64,000 bases of DNA from Aquirufa lenticrescens (GCF_019916085.1 NZ_CP049834.1:2122501-2186500); one strand, 5' to 3'. Positions 1 to 9,412 are shown, counted from the stretch's first letter. The notes: generated by a model from the sequence alone, not told the origin. A program made the numbers and translations.

Positions 1-239
1 AAGTGGATAATTCCTTTGATATCGTATTTCGTGAATAATAAATCGTAGGTCTCTGGATGGTTGACATCGCCCTCTTCGAAAATCACCGGTTCTTTTGTGA
101 TGATTTCTAGGTTTTTAATGACCTTTTTCGATGAATTGGAGAAGTTATCTACGATAATAGGGGTGTAGCCGTGTTCTTTCAAAACCACATAGGTATGTGA
201 TCCAATGAATCCAGCTCCTCCCGTAATTAAAATTTGCAT
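1..239 (-). CDS. galE: UDP-glucose 4-epimerase, N-terminal part (3' end outside window)
   Basis: The reverse strand from the ATG at 239 reads MQILITGGAGFIGSHTYVVL, the Rossmann NAD-binding start of the extended SDR family with the TGGAGFIG motif. It continues with a VDNFSNSS segment typical of GalE. GalE interconverts UDP-glucose and UDP-galactose in the cytoplasm for polysaccharide synthesis. Only about 79 codons are inside the window, so the YxxxK catalytic pair is not visible. Another NAD-dependent sugar-nucleotide epimerase or dehydratase is possible, but the ITGGAGFIGSHTYVVL and DNFSNS combination favours GalE. It is divergent from the SirB1-like gene. Confidence 0.85.
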   Translation of the reverse strand, partial: MQILITGGAGFIGSHTYVVLKEHGYTPIIVDNFSNSSKKVIKNLEIITKEPVIFEEGDVNHPETYDLLFTKYDIKGIIH

Positions 240-253
240 ACGTAAATGATAAG

Positions 254-301
254 AATTAAAGACAAATTTAGGGGAAAATAGGCCAAATGTCTTTAATTTT
301 G
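254..301. promoter_or_regulatory. Divergent promoter region with 11-bp inverted repeat
   Basis: Between galE and the SirB1-like gene an inverted repeat has 11-bp arms at 254-264 (AATTAAAGACA) and 288-298. Each arm overlaps a Bacteroidota-like -7 element: TAAATTTG read leftward at 263-270 and TAATTTTG read rightward at 294-301. Neither has a clear TTG at the usual -33 distance, so the promoter call is weak. The arms would suit a dimeric regulator acting on both genes. This is inference from symmetry only. Confidence 0.35.
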
Positions 302-320
302 TCAAAAATATACGTTCTCT

Positions 321-1154
321 ATGACGGAAGCTGCCATTAAAGCCATGATTCATTTATTAGACGATTCTGATCAGGAAGTCGTTAGCATGGTGGAGCAGCA
401 AATCCGGACCTTGGGACCGTCCATCATTCCGGTTTTAGAATCGGAATGGGAGACTGAAAGTCTAAATCCACTTCTTCAGACTAAAATTGAAAACTTAATT
501 CACGATTTCCAGTGGCAATCGGTGAAGACGCGTTTGCAGCTTTGGAAGGAAGCGGGCGGGATGGATTTGTTAGAAGGGATGTGGATTTTAGCCACTTACC
601 GCTATCCAGATTACAGTTTTGAGCAATTGAAAGTAGAAATGGATCAGTTGTATTACGAGGTTTGGCCACAGATGCGCGAGGAATTGCACCCGATGGACCA
701 GGTGAAGGTTTTAAATACGGTGTTGTTTGAGCAATTGAAGTTTGGACCTAATTCTAAGAATTTTCACGCTGCCAATAATTCGTTCATTAACAATGTGTTG
801 TCCTCCAAAAAAGGAAATCCCATTAGCCTTTGCGTCATCTATATGTGGATTGCCCAAAAATTAGGTTTACCTGTTTATGGCGTGAATTTGCCCAATCTCT
901 TCGTGTTGACCTACAAGCAAAATGGCTTGCAGTTTTACATCAATGTATTTAACAAAGGATTGATTTTTAATAAGATAGATATCGATAATTACATTGCTCA
1001 GTTGAACTTATCATCAAACGAAATTTATTACAACCCTTGTTCTAATTTGGAAATCATCCGTCGCGTGATCCGTAATTTGATGATGGCTTACGAAAAAGCT
1101 GGGGAGCAGGAGTACAAAGATGAATTAACAGAGCTGATTGATCTCTTAGATTAA
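321..1154 (+). CDS. SirB1/Transglut_core2-family protein
   Basis: This 277-residue cytoplasmic protein has an N-terminal HEAT-like helical part (about 1-85) and a C-terminal SirB1-type transglutaminase-like domain (about 90-250). The core signature GNPISLCVIYMWIAQKLGLP is followed by VYGVNLPNLF. Family members usually have GHF where this protein has NLF, so the histidine position is not kept and peptidase activity is doubtful. The exact role of the family is not settled. The 3' end overlaps the convergent phosphopantetheinyl transferase gene by 9 bp. The ATG at 321 fits the domain start. Confidence 0.75.
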   Translation: MTEAAIKAMIHLLDDSDQEVVSMVEQQIRTLGPSIIPVLESEWETESLNPLLQTKIENLIHDFQWQSVKTRLQLWKEAGGMDLLEGMWILATYRYPDYSFEQLKVEMDQLYYEVWPQMREELHPMDQVKVLNTVLFEQLKFGPNSKNFHAANNSFINNVLSSKKGNPISLCVIYMWIAQKLGLPVYGVNLPNLFVLTYKQNGLQFYINVFNKGLIFNKIDIDNYIAQLNLSSNEIYYNPCSNLEIIRRVIRNLMMAYEKAGEQEYKDELTELIDLLD

Positions 1155-1745
1155 GGCTACCGTTAGACTAAATTCGGGGAATTCTTCCCAAAAAATGCCG
1201 ATCTCTTCTCCTGTGGCTAGTTGAGCTTTGCTCGGATTTTGTTCGAAATCGCTTATTTCTATTTCTTTTTGAAACGATAGTCCCGGTTTTCCGACCGCTT
1301 TGTAGATGGATTCTTTGGCAGACCAGGCCAAAGTCAACAGATTCGAAGTATCCTTCCATTTTTCTAATTCCGTGGCGCATAAAAAGCGAGGAGCAATTTT
1401 TTCGATGTTTCGTCCCGGTTTCTCTACATCTATTCCAATTCGTTTCTTACGCGAGCACGCCGCAGCCACGAATGGATAGGAGTGGGTGAGACTAATGTGC
1501 CAGTCGGAATTCTGAAAAAAGGGCCTATTTCGATCGTTTTGGACAAGAACAAGGCTGTCGAATTTAGGTGACAGCTGATGTAAGCAATACCTAGCTGCTA
1601 TCGATTCCAGTTTTTTAATTGGATTTTCGATAGCTGGAGTAGCCCAGGATGCCGGAAAGCTTTCAAAAAAAGCGATCGGTTCATTGATTTTCCAAACCAA
1701 GATTTGGAAATCGTCCGTGCTAATTTTTGAAAATATTTGAGGCAT
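1146..1745 (-). CDS. 4'-phosphopantetheinyl transferase superfamily protein
   Basis: A 199-residue Sfp-type enzyme that moves the phosphopantetheine arm of CoA onto a carrier-protein serine. The Mg/CoA-binding motif GIDVE is at 104-108 (D106, E108), and the WSAKESIYKA motif begins at W141 (K144, E145, K149). An upstream HISLTHSYPFVAAA segment matches the conserved SxSHS region. The length is at the short end of the Sfp class and above the AcpS class. The protein partner cannot be told from context because there is no PKS, NRPS or fatty-acid cluster nearby. The stop overlaps the convergent neighbour. Confidence 0.88.
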   Translation of the reverse strand: MPQIFSKISTDDFQILVWKINEPIAFFESFPASWATPAIENPIKKLESIAARYCLHQLSPKFDSLVLVQNDRNRPFFQNSDWHISLTHSYPFVAAACSRKKRIGIDVEKPGRNIEKIAPRFLCATELEKWKDTSNLLTLAWSAKESIYKAVGKPGLSFQKEIEISDFEQNPSKAQLATGEEIGIFWEEFPEFSLTVALI

Positions 1746-1803
1746 ATATGGGAATAGTTGGACGTAAAATTATCATTTTTGTAGCTAAATCGATGGAAAT
1801 AAT

Positions 1804-2688
1804 TTGAGTACGCTACAAATCGAACGTATTGATACCTTCTCAGGGCACCGTGGACCGGTTTATGCGCTTGAAAATGGCGTGGATTCCCTGTTTTATTCGT
1901 CGGGATCTGATGGATGGGTAGTGCAATGGAATTTGGCAAAACCGGATCTAGGTAAAGTAATTGCTCAAATAGAGGGTTCCGTTTATGCGATGAAGCTTGA
2001 TGCATCAGGAATCTTATGGATAGGCCATAATTATGAGGGAATCCAAGGAATTCAAGTAGCGGATCAGACCCAGGTATTCGCCATTCCCACGAAAGGTTTA
2101 TCCATTTTTTCTATTGCTTTTGTAGGTTCTAATGCTTGGATTGGGCATAATGAGGGTTTAATTACGGTGGTGGATATCGCCACTAAATCGGTTGTAAAAC
2201 ACATTAAAGCGAGTTCAACAAGCGCGCGCTGTTTCTGCGTTTTAGCGGATAATCGTGTGGCGGTAGGCTATTCGGATGGCTTTGTTCGTGTATTTAATGC
2301 TGAATATCAGTTAGTTAGGGATTTTAAAGCACACGATTCCTCTGTTTTTTCTCTCCAAAGCAGGGGAGAAGAGCTCTACAGCGTAGGCAAAGATGCGCGA
2401 ATCAAGCGTTGGAGCAACGATTTTCAGCTACTAAATGAGGTAATTGGGCATATTTATGCCATACACGATATTCAATTCTCTCCGGATGGGAAATGGTTTG
2501 CGACGGCTAGTATGGATAAGACGGTAAAAGTTTGGGAGAGTGATACGTTAACTTTGCGCAAAGTGTTAGATGCTTCTAGACATGGAGGGCATAAGAATTC
2601 GGTTAATAAACTAATCTGGTCTTCATTCGATGATTTGCTGGTATCAGCATCAGACGATAAAAATCTTTCCGTATGGAAAATTCAATGA
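1804..2688 (+). CDS. WD40 repeat protein
   Basis: A 294-residue protein made almost only of WD40 blades. The first is near 12-42 (FSGHRGPVYAL) and the last two are clear: IGHIYAIHDIQFSPDGKWFA, then GHKNSVNKLIWSSFDDLLVS. About seven blades would form one propeller. There is no signal peptide, so it is probably a cytoplasmic scaffold. The start is a TTG at 1804 because the first in-frame ATG lies well inside the second blade. It is followed closely by the DivIVA-like gene and then folB on the same strand. The partner protein is unknown. Confidence 0.8.
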   Translation: MSTLQIERIDTFSGHRGPVYALENGVDSLFYSSGSDGWVVQWNLAKPDLGKVIAQIEGSVYAMKLDASGILWIGHNYEGIQGIQVADQTQVFAIPTKGLSIFSIAFVGSNAWIGHNEGLITVVDIATKSVVKHIKASSTSARCFCVLADNRVAVGYSDGFVRVFNAEYQLVRDFKAHDSSVFSLQSRGEELYSVGKDARIKRWSNDFQLLNEVIGHIYAIHDIQFSPDGKWFATASMDKTVKVWESDTLTLRKVLDASRHGGHKNSVNKLIWSSFDDLLVSASDDKNLSVWKIQ

Positions 2689-2731
2689 AATTTTTCCTAT
2701 TTTAGCATTTGTATACCTAAATCTATCAACA

Positions 2732-3724
2732 TTGGAAGCTTCTTTTTCGAAATCTTTTCGCGGTTATGATGTCTCGCAAGTAGACGCTTATGTTCAAAGT
2801 GTACAAGACTTTGAGACCGAATCACAAAACTCTTTGGCTAAATCAAATCAGAAAGTAGCTGATTTAGAAGCCGAAGTGGCTCGTTTAAGAGAAATTGAAT
2901 CCAGTTTATTTAGAGCGTTGAAATTAGCAGAAGAAAGTCAGCAGAACTTCGCGGCTAAAATGGAAAAGGAGGCGAAATCAATCCTTGATAAAGCCACTAA
3001 AGAAGCGGAATCTATTAAAAAGAAAGCCGAGTCCGATGCTCAAAAACAAGCTTTGCTGACCGAAAACGAACGTAAACAAACCTTAGCGCAAGCAGGTCAA
3101 GAATTAAAGGAGCAAGAGCGTCAATTGCGCAATTTGCAGGAAGCTCAGAAAGAAATTGCAGCTCAATTAAAGCAAATTTCAGAGCAAACATTAGGGTCTA
3201 TTTCCCAATGGAATGCTACCGAATTAGTTAAGCCAGTGGCCTCAATAGATACTATTGCTGCACCAGCAGCTAAAAGAGGACGCAAGCCAGGTGTGAAAAA
3301 TAAGTCTAAGGCAAAAGTGGTGAAAAAGCCCAAAGTAGCTGCGAAAGCTAAAGTCGCGAAACCTAAAGTAGCCGCAAAACCGAAAGCAGCTCCTGCTAAG
3401 CGTGGTCCTAAGCCTAAAGTACAAGCCATTACACCTGAATCAGTGGTTAGTCCAGCGGTAAAGTCAGCCCAGCCGGAATTAAAACCAGCTGCTAAGCGCG
3501 GTCCTAAGCCTAAGGCGGTGGCGAAAACACCTAAAACAGCTAAAGCACCTAAAGCCGCTAAACCAGCCGCAAAATCAGCCACAAAACCAGCTGCTAAACG
3601 CGGTCCTAAGCCTAAAATCACTTTGGAAACCGTATCTGACGAAGGTTTACCAACCTTGAACAAGGTGTTAGAGGCTTATGCAAAATCATCAGGTCCAAGA
3701 GGAAAAGTAGGGGAGATCAACTAG
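2732..3724 (+). CDS. DivIVA-like coiled-coil protein with AT-hook-like basic tail
   Basis: The longest reading frame starts upstream inside the WD40 gene. The TTG at 2732 is preferred because it puts the DivIVA-type motif FSKSFRGYDVSQVDAYVQSV near the N-terminus, as in that family. The resulting protein has about 330 residues: a DivIVA-like head (1-30), a long acidic/basic coiled coil (about 25-155), then a Lys/Ala/Pro-rich tail (about 165-300) with KRGRKPG once and KRGPKPK three times. The tail resembles histone H1 or AT-hook tails and could bind DNA. The last 30 residues (LPTLNKVLEAYAKSSG) are less biased. A link between a cell pole or division site and the nucleoid is inference. folB follows after 1 bp. 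Confidence 0.7.
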   Translation: MEASFSKSFRGYDVSQVDAYVQSVQDFETESQNSLAKSNQKVADLEAEVARLREIESSLFRALKLAEESQQNFAAKMEKEAKSILDKATKEAESIKKKAESDAQKQALLTENERKQTLAQAGQELKEQERQLRNLQEAQKEIAAQLKQISEQTLGSISQWNATELVKPVASIDTIAAPAAKRGRKPGVKNKSKAKVVKKPKVAAKAKVAKPKVAAKPKAAPAKRGPKPKVQAITPESVVSPAVKSAQPELKPAAKRGPKPKAVAKTPKTAKAPKAAKPAAKSATKPAAKRGPKPKITLETVSDEGLPTLNKVLEAYAKSSGPRGKVGEIN

Positions 3725-3725
3725 G

Positions 3726-4082
3726 ATGGCGAATTACCAAGTTTCTATCGATGACATACGCATTTTTGCTTTTCACGGGTTGTATCCGGAGGAGCGAATT
3801 TTAGGAAATTGGTATACCTTAGACGTGCTAGTCGAATCGGAATCGCAGCCTAATTTTTCAGATGATATCGCGGATACCATCGATTATTCGCAGATTTATA
3901 CCATTTGCAAGCAGGTAATGGCCAAGCCGGTGGATTTATTAGAAACAGTAGCTGAAACGATTGCTCAAAAAATCAGAGCTGAATTAAGCCAAGAAGTTGC
4001 CGTTTTAGTGCAAATTTCGAAGGAAAATCCTCCTATGGGTGTCTCTGCAGGACGAAGTACTGTCGTTTATCGCCTCGATTGA
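3726..4082 (+). CDS. folB: Dihydroneopterin aldolase
   Basis: A 118-residue enzyme of the tunnelling-fold superfamily that converts 7,8-dihydroneopterin to 6-hydroxymethyl-dihydropterin plus glycolaldehyde in folate synthesis. Visible family features are the FAFHGLYPEER N-terminal motif (catalytic Glu region), TIDYSQIY in the middle, LLETVAETIA and a C-terminal KENPPMGVSAGR. The length matches the family. It starts 1 bp after the stop of the DivIVA-like gene, so the two are probably co-transcribed. folC is also in this window at 16764. Confidence 0.93.
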   Translation: MANYQVSIDDIRIFAFHGLYPEERILGNWYTLDVLVESESQPNFSDDIADTIDYSQIYTICKQVMAKPVDLLETVAETIAQKIRAELSQEVAVLVQISKENPPMGVSAGRSTVVYRLD

Positions 4083-4111
4083 ATTTTGTAAACATTTATT
4101 GTGTATTTTTG
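4079..4111 (+). promoter_or_regulatory. Predicted promoter of the LacI-family gene
   Basis: TTG at 4079-4081, a 22-bp spacer, then TATTTTTG at 4104-4111. This fits the Bacteroidota primary-sigma consensus TTG then TAnnTTTG. The start codon is 20 bp further on. The -33 element lies over the last codons of folB, so the regulator can be transcribed on its own. Confidence 0.55.
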
Positions 4112-4130
4112 GCGAAGCTAACCTAAACTA

Positions 4131-5153
4131 ATGCGTCACCAAGTTACCATCAAAGATATTGCCAAACAGCTGGGAGTTTCAGTTGCGACCGTATCCAGGG
4201 CTTTACGTGATTTGCCGGATATTCATCCAGATACGAAGAAATTAGTCTTGGATCTTGCCAAAGAGCTTGATTATCAGCCTAATGTCCTAGCTACCAGTTT
4301 AGTTAAATCGAAGACCAAAACACTCGGTCTTATCGTTCCCGATCTAGGATACTATTTCTTTTCTACGGTAGTTAAAGCTGTCGAAGATGCTGCTATTGCA
4401 GCAGGATATTCTCTTCTGATTGCCCAAACGCAGGAATCCTTTGAGCGTGAATTAACAAATATTCAAAACCTGTCCCGTTCTCAGGTAGAGGGGATAATCA
4501 TCTCCTTGTCTCGTGAGACGGTTAATTTTGATCATTTAACTCGTTTACAACGCAGGGGAATCCCACTCGTGTTCTTTGACCGAGATAGTGAAGAAATTGA
4601 TGCCTCTAAAGTGATGGTGGATAATGAGCAATCTGCTTATGAAGCCGTTAAACACTTAATTGAGAATGGATGTAAGCGCATTGCTTTTTTAGCAGGGCCT
4701 AAGAATGTTTCCGTAAGTAACCAGCGAAGAATGGGTTATTCGCGCGCTCTTCAAGAGGCTGGAATCGAGTCAGATCCTTCGTTGATTATACATAGTGATT
4801 ACTTCCAAGATTCAGCGATTGCGAAGACACATCAACTGATGAAAGAGGCGAATCGTCCGGATGGTATCTTAGTGGTGTCAGATCGTTTAGCTATCGGAGT
4901 CTTAATTGCTCTTCGAGAATTGAATATTTCAGTGCCAGATGAGGTAAAAATGGTGAGTTTCAACAACGAGCCTATCTGTTCGTTGGTTTCACCTACAATT
5001 TCATCGATTGCGCAGCCATTGGAAGAAATAGGCCGATTATCGGTTGAATTATTGCTAGAGCAAATCGAACACAAAACAGATAATCCGGTTCCAAGGGTAG
5101 AAGTTTTGAAGACAAAATTGATTGTTCGGGAGTCTTCTGTTCGCAAAAAATAA
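4131..5153 (+). CDS. LacI/GalR-family transcriptional regulator
   Basis: A 340-residue repressor-type regulator. The N-terminal HTH reads VTIKDIAKQLGVSVATVSRA (residues 5-24), with the hinge helix near LATSLVKSKT, followed by a periplasmic-binding-protein-like sugar-sensing domain (about 62-335: TLGLIVPDLGYYF, then AFLAGP). The family binds pseudo-palindromic operators with a central CG. The effector is unknown because no sugar operon is adjacent. A matching palindrome, TAAACGTTTA, lies upstream of gapA at 14953, so a role in central carbon metabolism is possible but unproven. Confidence 0.9.
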   Translation: MRHQVTIKDIAKQLGVSVATVSRALRDLPDIHPDTKKLVLDLAKELDYQPNVLATSLVKSKTKTLGLIVPDLGYYFFSTVVKAVEDAAIAAGYSLLIAQTQESFERELTNIQNLSRSQVEGIIISLSRETVNFDHLTRLQRRGIPLVFFDRDSEEIDASKVMVDNEQSAYEAVKHLIENGCKRIAFLAGPKNVSVSNQRRMGYSRALQEAGIESDPSLIIHSDYFQDSAIAKTHQLMKEANRPDGILVVSDRLAIGVLIALRELNISVPDEVKMVSFNNEPICSLVSPTISSIAQPLEEIGRLSVELLLEQIEHKTDNPVPRVEVLKTKLIVRESSVRKK

Positions 5154-5267
5154 TCCCCTTATTTTAGCATCATTTTTTCTTGGAAAAATAGGCAAAATTT
5201 AAGATATTTGTTCTATTGAAAAATACCGCTTTTTGCTGTGTTTTTCTCTTGAATCAAAACAGTTTTT

Positions 5268-7862
5268 ATGTCATTACAAAGCAACGTTATCCCTATCAAC
5301 ATCGAAGATGAAATGAGAGGGGCGTACATCGATTATTCGATGTCAGTTATTGTGTCTCGTGCGCTTCCAGACGTACGTGATGGGTTAAAACCAGTTCACA
5401 GAAGGGTGTTATTCGGAATGGAGGAACTGGGGGTTAGTTACAACAAATCCTATAAGAAGTCTGCTCGTATTGTCGGAGAGGTACTGGGTAAGTATCACCC
5501 ACACGGTGATTCTTCCGTGTATGACACGATGGTTCGTATGGCCCAAGATTGGTCATTGCGTTATCCTTTAGTGGATGGCCAGGGTAACTTTGGATCTGTG
5601 GATGGTGATTCTCCGGCAGCGATGCGTTATACGGAGGCTCGTTTGAAGCGTATTGCGGATGAGTTGCTTTCTGATTTGAACAAAGAAACGGTTGATTTTC
5701 AGCCTAACTTCGATGATTCCCTAGAGGAGCCTACCGTTTTACCAGCTAAGATTCCTAACTTACTATTGAACGGTACATCAGGTATCGCGGTAGGTATGGC
5801 GACGAATATGGCGCCTCACAACCTAAATGAGGTAGTAGATGGTATTTCTGCTTATATCGACAACCGTGATATCACGATTCTTGAGTTGATGCAGTATATC
5901 AAAGCACCGGATTTCCCTACAGGAGGTACGATTTATGGTGTGCAAGGTATTCGCAATGCATTCGAGACAGGTAGAGGTCGTATCGTAGTGCGTGGAAACG
6001 CTACTTTTGATACGTCTAAAACAGGTAAAGAGCAGATCGTTGTTTCTGAGATTCCTTACATGGTTAATAAAGCGTCCTTAATCAAGCAATGTGCTGATTT
6101 AGTGAATGACAAAAAGATCGAAGGTATTTCAGAGATTCGCGATGAGTCTGACCGTCAAGGGATGCGCATCGTATTCGATTTAAAGCGTGATGCGGTAGCG
6201 AATGTAGTTTTGAATAACCTTTACAAGCATACAGCGTTACAATCATCATTCTCGGTAAATAACGTAGCCTTGGTGAAAGGTCGCCCTATGATGTTGAATC
6301 TAAAAGACTTGATTCACCACTTCGTAGAGCATAGAAATGAGATTATCGTACGTCGTACACAATACGATTTGCGTGAGGCACGCAAGCGTGCACATATTTT
6401 GGAAGGCTTTATTATTGCTTTAGATAATCTAGATGCGGTAATTAAGTTAATCCGTGAGTCGAAAGATCCGAATGCGGCTCAAGAAGGCTTAATGTCTAAA
6501 TTCAACTTGTCTGAACTTCAATCGAAGGCTATCCTGGAGATGCGTTTACAACGCTTAACCGGTATGGAGCGTGAGAAGATCATGAATGAGTTTGCGGAGA
6601 TTATGAAGTTGATTGAAGATTTGGAAGATATTTTGGCCAAACCAGAACGTCAATTACAAATCATCAAAGACGAATTAAACGACATCAAACAACGTTATGG
6701 CGATGAGCGTAGAACGCAAATCAATATGACGGATGAAGAATTCTCAGTAGAGGATATGATTGCGGATGACGAGATGTTAATCACGGTTTCTGCACAAGGT
6801 TATATCAAACGTACTCCAATCACAGAATACCGTTCACAATCACGTGGTGGCGTAGGTTCTCGTGCTGTTGCAACGAAAGATGACGATTACACGGAGCATT
6901 TGTTCTCTGCAACGATGCACAACTGGTTATTGTTCTTCACAGAGCGCGGTAAATGTTTCTGGTTACGTGTTTACGCGGTTCCAGAAGGGTCTAAGGTTTC
7001 CAAAGGTCGTCCTATCCAAAACTTGATGAACATCGAGAACGGTGACACCATTAGAGCCGTCATCAACGTGAAGTCGATTACTGATCCTGATTACATTGAT
7101 AATAACTTCATTGTGATGTGTACAGAAGACGGTACGATCAAGAAAACGTCATTAGAGGCATATTCTCGTCCACGTCAAAATGGTATCATCGCTATTACTA
7201 TTCGTGAAGGAGACCGTTTATTAGACGTTGCCTTGACAAATGGTAACAACCAAATCGTTATTGCTACTAACACTGGCCGTTCTGTTCGTTTTGAAGAGAC
7301 ACGCGTTCGCCCAATGGGTCGTTCAGCAGCTGGTGTGAAAGGTATTTGGATCGATGAAGACATTCCTACGGAGAAAGTGGTAGGTATGGTTTGCGTTTCT
7401 GATCCGGAAGTACAACAATTGTTAGTGGTATCGGAGAAAGGATTTGGTAAGCGTTCTGAAGTAGAAGATTACCGCTTAACAAACCGCGGTGGTAAAGGTG
7501 TTAAAGCCTTGAATATCACGGAGAAAACGGGTAATCTAGTCGCTATCAAAGAGGTGAATGATAACAATGACTTGATGATTATCACCAAAGCGGGTATCTT
7601 AATCCGTACGAGCGTCGCTGAACTTCGTGTGATGGGACGTAATACACAAGGGGTTAAATTAATTCGCTTGAAAAATGAATCTGATGAGATTTCATCTGTA
7701 ACGAAGATCGAAAAAGAGCCGGAGCCTGAAGAGGTAGAGGTTTTAGAAGGTGCTGAGTTAACAGAAGGAGTAGTTGATACGACAAATGCTGTAACTGAAG
7801 CTCCGGAAGGAGGGGAGGAGACAGCATCTGAAGCAGCCTCAGAAGAAGTAACTGAAGAATAA
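5268..7862 (+). CDS. gyrA: DNA gyrase subunit A
   Basis: An 864-residue type IIA topoisomerase subunit that breaks and rejoins DNA to introduce negative supercoils. The catalytic tyrosine is Y121 in [10 protein letters not shown]. The quinolone region [10 protein letters not shown] has Ser at 83 and Asp at 86. The C-terminal beta-pinwheel repeats run from about 505 ([19 protein letters not shown]), with a degenerate GyrA-box QSRGGVG instead of the basic QRRGGRG form. After about residue 815 there is a very acidic Glu-rich tail. ParC is the alternative, but the N-terminus [20 protein letters not shown] is GyrA-like. It is transcribed toward the proposed terminus. Confidence 0.95.
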   Translation: MSLQSNVIPINIEDEMRGAYIDYSMSVIVSRALPDVRDGLKPVHRRVLFGMEELGVSYNKSYKKSARIVGEVLGKYHPHGDSSVYDTMVRMAQDWSLRYPLVDGQGNFGSVDGDSPAAMRYTEARLKRIADELLSDLNKETVDFQPNFDDSLEEPTVLPAKIPNLLLNGTSGIAVGMATNMAPHNLNEVVDGISAYIDNRDITILELMQYIKAPDFPTGGTIYGVQGIRNAFETGRGRIVVRGNATFDTSKTGKEQIVVSEIPYMVNKASLIKQCADLVNDKKIEGISEIRDESDRQGMRIVFDLKRDAVANVVLNNLYKHTALQSSFSVNNVALVKGRPMMLNLKDLIHHFVEHRNEIIVRRTQYDLREARKRAHILEGFIIALDNLDAVIKLIRESKDPNAAQEGLMSKFNLSELQSKAILEMRLQRLTGMEREKIMNEFAEIMKLIEDLEDILAKPERQLQIIKDELNDIKQRYGDERRTQINMTDEEFSVEDMIADDEMLITVSAQGYIKRTPITEYRSQSRGGVGSRAVATKDDDYTEHLFSATMHNWLLFFTERGKCFWLRVYAVPEGSKVSKGRPIQNLMNIENGDTIRAVINVKSITDPDYIDNNFIVMCTEDGTIKKTSLEAYSRPRQNGIIAITIREGDRLLDVALTNGNNQIVIATNTGRSVRFEETRVRPMGRSAAGVKGIWIDEDIPTEKVVGMVCVSDPEVQQLLVVSEKGFGKRSEVEDYRLTNRGGKGVKALNITEKTGNLVAIKEVNDNNDLMIITKAGILIRTSVAELRVMGRNTQGVKLIRLKNESDEISSVTKIEKEPEPEEVEVLEGAELTEGVVDTTNAVTEAPEGGEETASEAASEEVTEE

Positions 7863-7868
7863 TACCTG

Positions 7869-7897
7869 AGCCCAGACGAAAGTCTGGGCTATTTTTT
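7869..7897 (+). terminator. Rho-independent terminator of gyrA
   Basis: Perfect 9-bp stem AGCCCAGAC / GTCTGGGCT with a GAAA loop (7878-7881), followed by ATTTTTT. It begins 6 bp after the gyrA stop. The next gene starts only 14 bp after the T-tract. Confidence 0.93.
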
Positions 7898-7911
7898 AAT
7901 TAAATAAAACA

Positions 7912-9357
7912 ATGAAAAAACTACTTTTATCCCTGTTTACGGTGGCTTTGGCGATGAATGCTTCATTTGGCCAAGCAGAAAAAGCACTAGTTGATGCACA
8001 AAAGAAAAACATCAGCGAAGCGATCAAAAAATCTGACGAAGACGTTAAAAAGGCCCCTACAAAGGCTCGTTTATGGTTGACTCGTTCACAAGCTTATTTA
8101 GATTTAGCGTCTTTCCCAGATTCTACTTTCGCTTTAACTAACCCAGAAGCAGCTTTCCAAGCGTTGGATTTTGCTAATGAGGCGATCAAATTAGATACGA
8201 AAGATGGTAAAAAAGGTTCAGTAGCAAAAGAGGCTGACCAAATGATGGTGGACAAGAAATTCTCTAATGCCTTTTTAAATATGGGTGTGGTGAAATACCA
8301 AGGGAAAGATTACAGAGGTTCACTTCGTTATATGGCTAAAGCTTCTGAAGTAGCGCCTAATGACACGATTACAGCGATGTACACAGGTGTTACAGCTCAA
8401 CTTTGCCAAGAAGACAAAATCGCACAGGCAGCTTATGAGAAGTATTTGACTATTGGAGGTAAAGACTTAGCTATCTTATACGGATTGTCTCAAATCTACA
8501 AGAATAACAAAGACGAAGACAAAGCATTAAACATCATTGAAAAAGCAATCGCTATTTATCCTTCAAACAAAGACTTGAAAGGGGAGAAGTTCAATATGTT
8601 GATTGCTTTCAACCGTATTGATCAAGCGATTACGCAATTAACTCAAACAACAGCTAACGATCCTAAAGATGGTATTTCTTGGTTAAACCTAGGTTTATTG
8701 TATGAAAACAAGGTTTCTGGATTAAATGACGAAATCAGAAAGATTCAAGATAAATCATTCAAAGTTCAAGAGGCAGATCGCCGTCTAACAGCTCAAAATG
8801 ATCAAATTTCTGCTTTCCAAGACGAAGTTAAGCGTACGAAAGCGAAATTAAAGGCAGCTACAACGCCTAAAGCTAAAGCTTCTGTTAATAGCCAAGTAGC
8901 TAGTTTGGAAACGAAAGTGAAAGATTTAATCGAGGTTCAAAAAGGTATCCAAACAGAAAAAACAGCAGCTGAAGCTGCAGCAGGGGATGCCGCAGCAAAC
9001 AAAGCTAAAATCGATGAATTAACAGCTAAAGTGAAGGAAATTCGTGCGAATTTGCCTAATTACTACACAAAAGCGTTAGAAGTAGATGCAACAAACTATG
9101 ATGCATTATACCAATTAGGTGCTTATTATTACAATGATGCCGTTGAGATTAAGAAGCAATTAAATGGTATGGATATGAATGATTACAAGAAGTCTGGTAA
9201 GGATTTAGAAGCTAAATTAGCGGTAAAATACAACGAGGCTTTACCGTATTTCGAGCGTGGTTTCAAAGTTAAGAAAGACGAAGACTTGAAAGAAATCTTA
9301 AAACAAGTGTATCGTGAATTGAAAGACGAAGCTAAATTAGCTGAGTTAGAGAAATAA
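7912..9357 (+). CDS. Secreted TPR protein with coiled-coil insert
   Basis: A 481-residue protein with a signal peptide (MKKLLLSLFTVALAMNASFG, cut near the following QA). TPR-like helical repeats cover about 45-270. A long charged coiled-coil segment follows (about 275-365, from DEIRKIQDKSFKVQEADRR to about 365). A last TPR block (about 380-475) contains YDALYQLGAYYYNDAVEIKK. It is probably periplasmic. No enzymatic motif is visible, and a scaffold role is inferred from the repeats. No promoter matching the consensus was found in the 14 bp after the gyrA terminator, so expression may depend on read-through. Confidence 0.8.
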   Translation: MKKLLLSLFTVALAMNASFGQAEKALVDAQKKNISEAIKKSDEDVKKAPTKARLWLTRSQAYLDLASFPDSTFALTNPEAAFQALDFANEAIKLDTKDGKKGSVAKEADQMMVDKKFSNAFLNMGVVKYQGKDYRGSLRYMAKASEVAPNDTITAMYTGVTAQLCQEDKIAQAAYEKYLTIGGKDLAILYGLSQIYKNNKDEDKALNIIEKAIAIYPSNKDLKGEKFNMLIAFNRIDQAITQLTQTTANDPKDGISWLNLGLLYENKVSGLNDEIRKIQDKSFKVQEADRRLTAQNDQISAFQDEVKRTKAKLKAATTPKAKASVNSQVASLETKVKDLIEVQKGIQTEKTAAEAAAGDAAANKAKIDELTAKVKEIRANLPNYYTKALEVDATNYDALYQLGAYYYNDAVEIKKQLNGMDMNDYKKSGKDLEAKLAVKYNEALPYFERGFKVKKDEDLKEILKQVYRELKDEAKLAELEK

Positions 9358-9365
9358 AAATTAGA

Positions 9366-9397
9366 AAGGGCTACTTAGAAATAGGTAGCCCTTTTCT
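9366..9397 (+). terminator. Terminator after the TPR gene
   Basis: Stem AAGGGCTAC (9366-9374) pairs with GTAGCCCTT (9385-9393), extended by two more pairs toward the loop, then TTCTT. It lies 8 bp after the stop and just before the dif site, so transcription would stop before reaching dif. Confidence 0.88.
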
Positions 9398-9412
9398 TAT
9401 GGATTATATTCT

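Noticed and set aside
2630-2731. Longer N-terminus of the DivIVA-like protein from the ATG at 2630
   Set aside because: It would overlap the end of the WD40 gene, and its residues are not DivIVA-like. The TTG at 2732 puts the conserved motif at the N-terminus.
3163-3663. 166-residue reverse-strand reading frame
   Set aside because: It mirrors the Lys/Ala/Pro repeats of the DivIVA-like tail on the opposite strand. The Gly/Leu/Ala-rich product has no own support.
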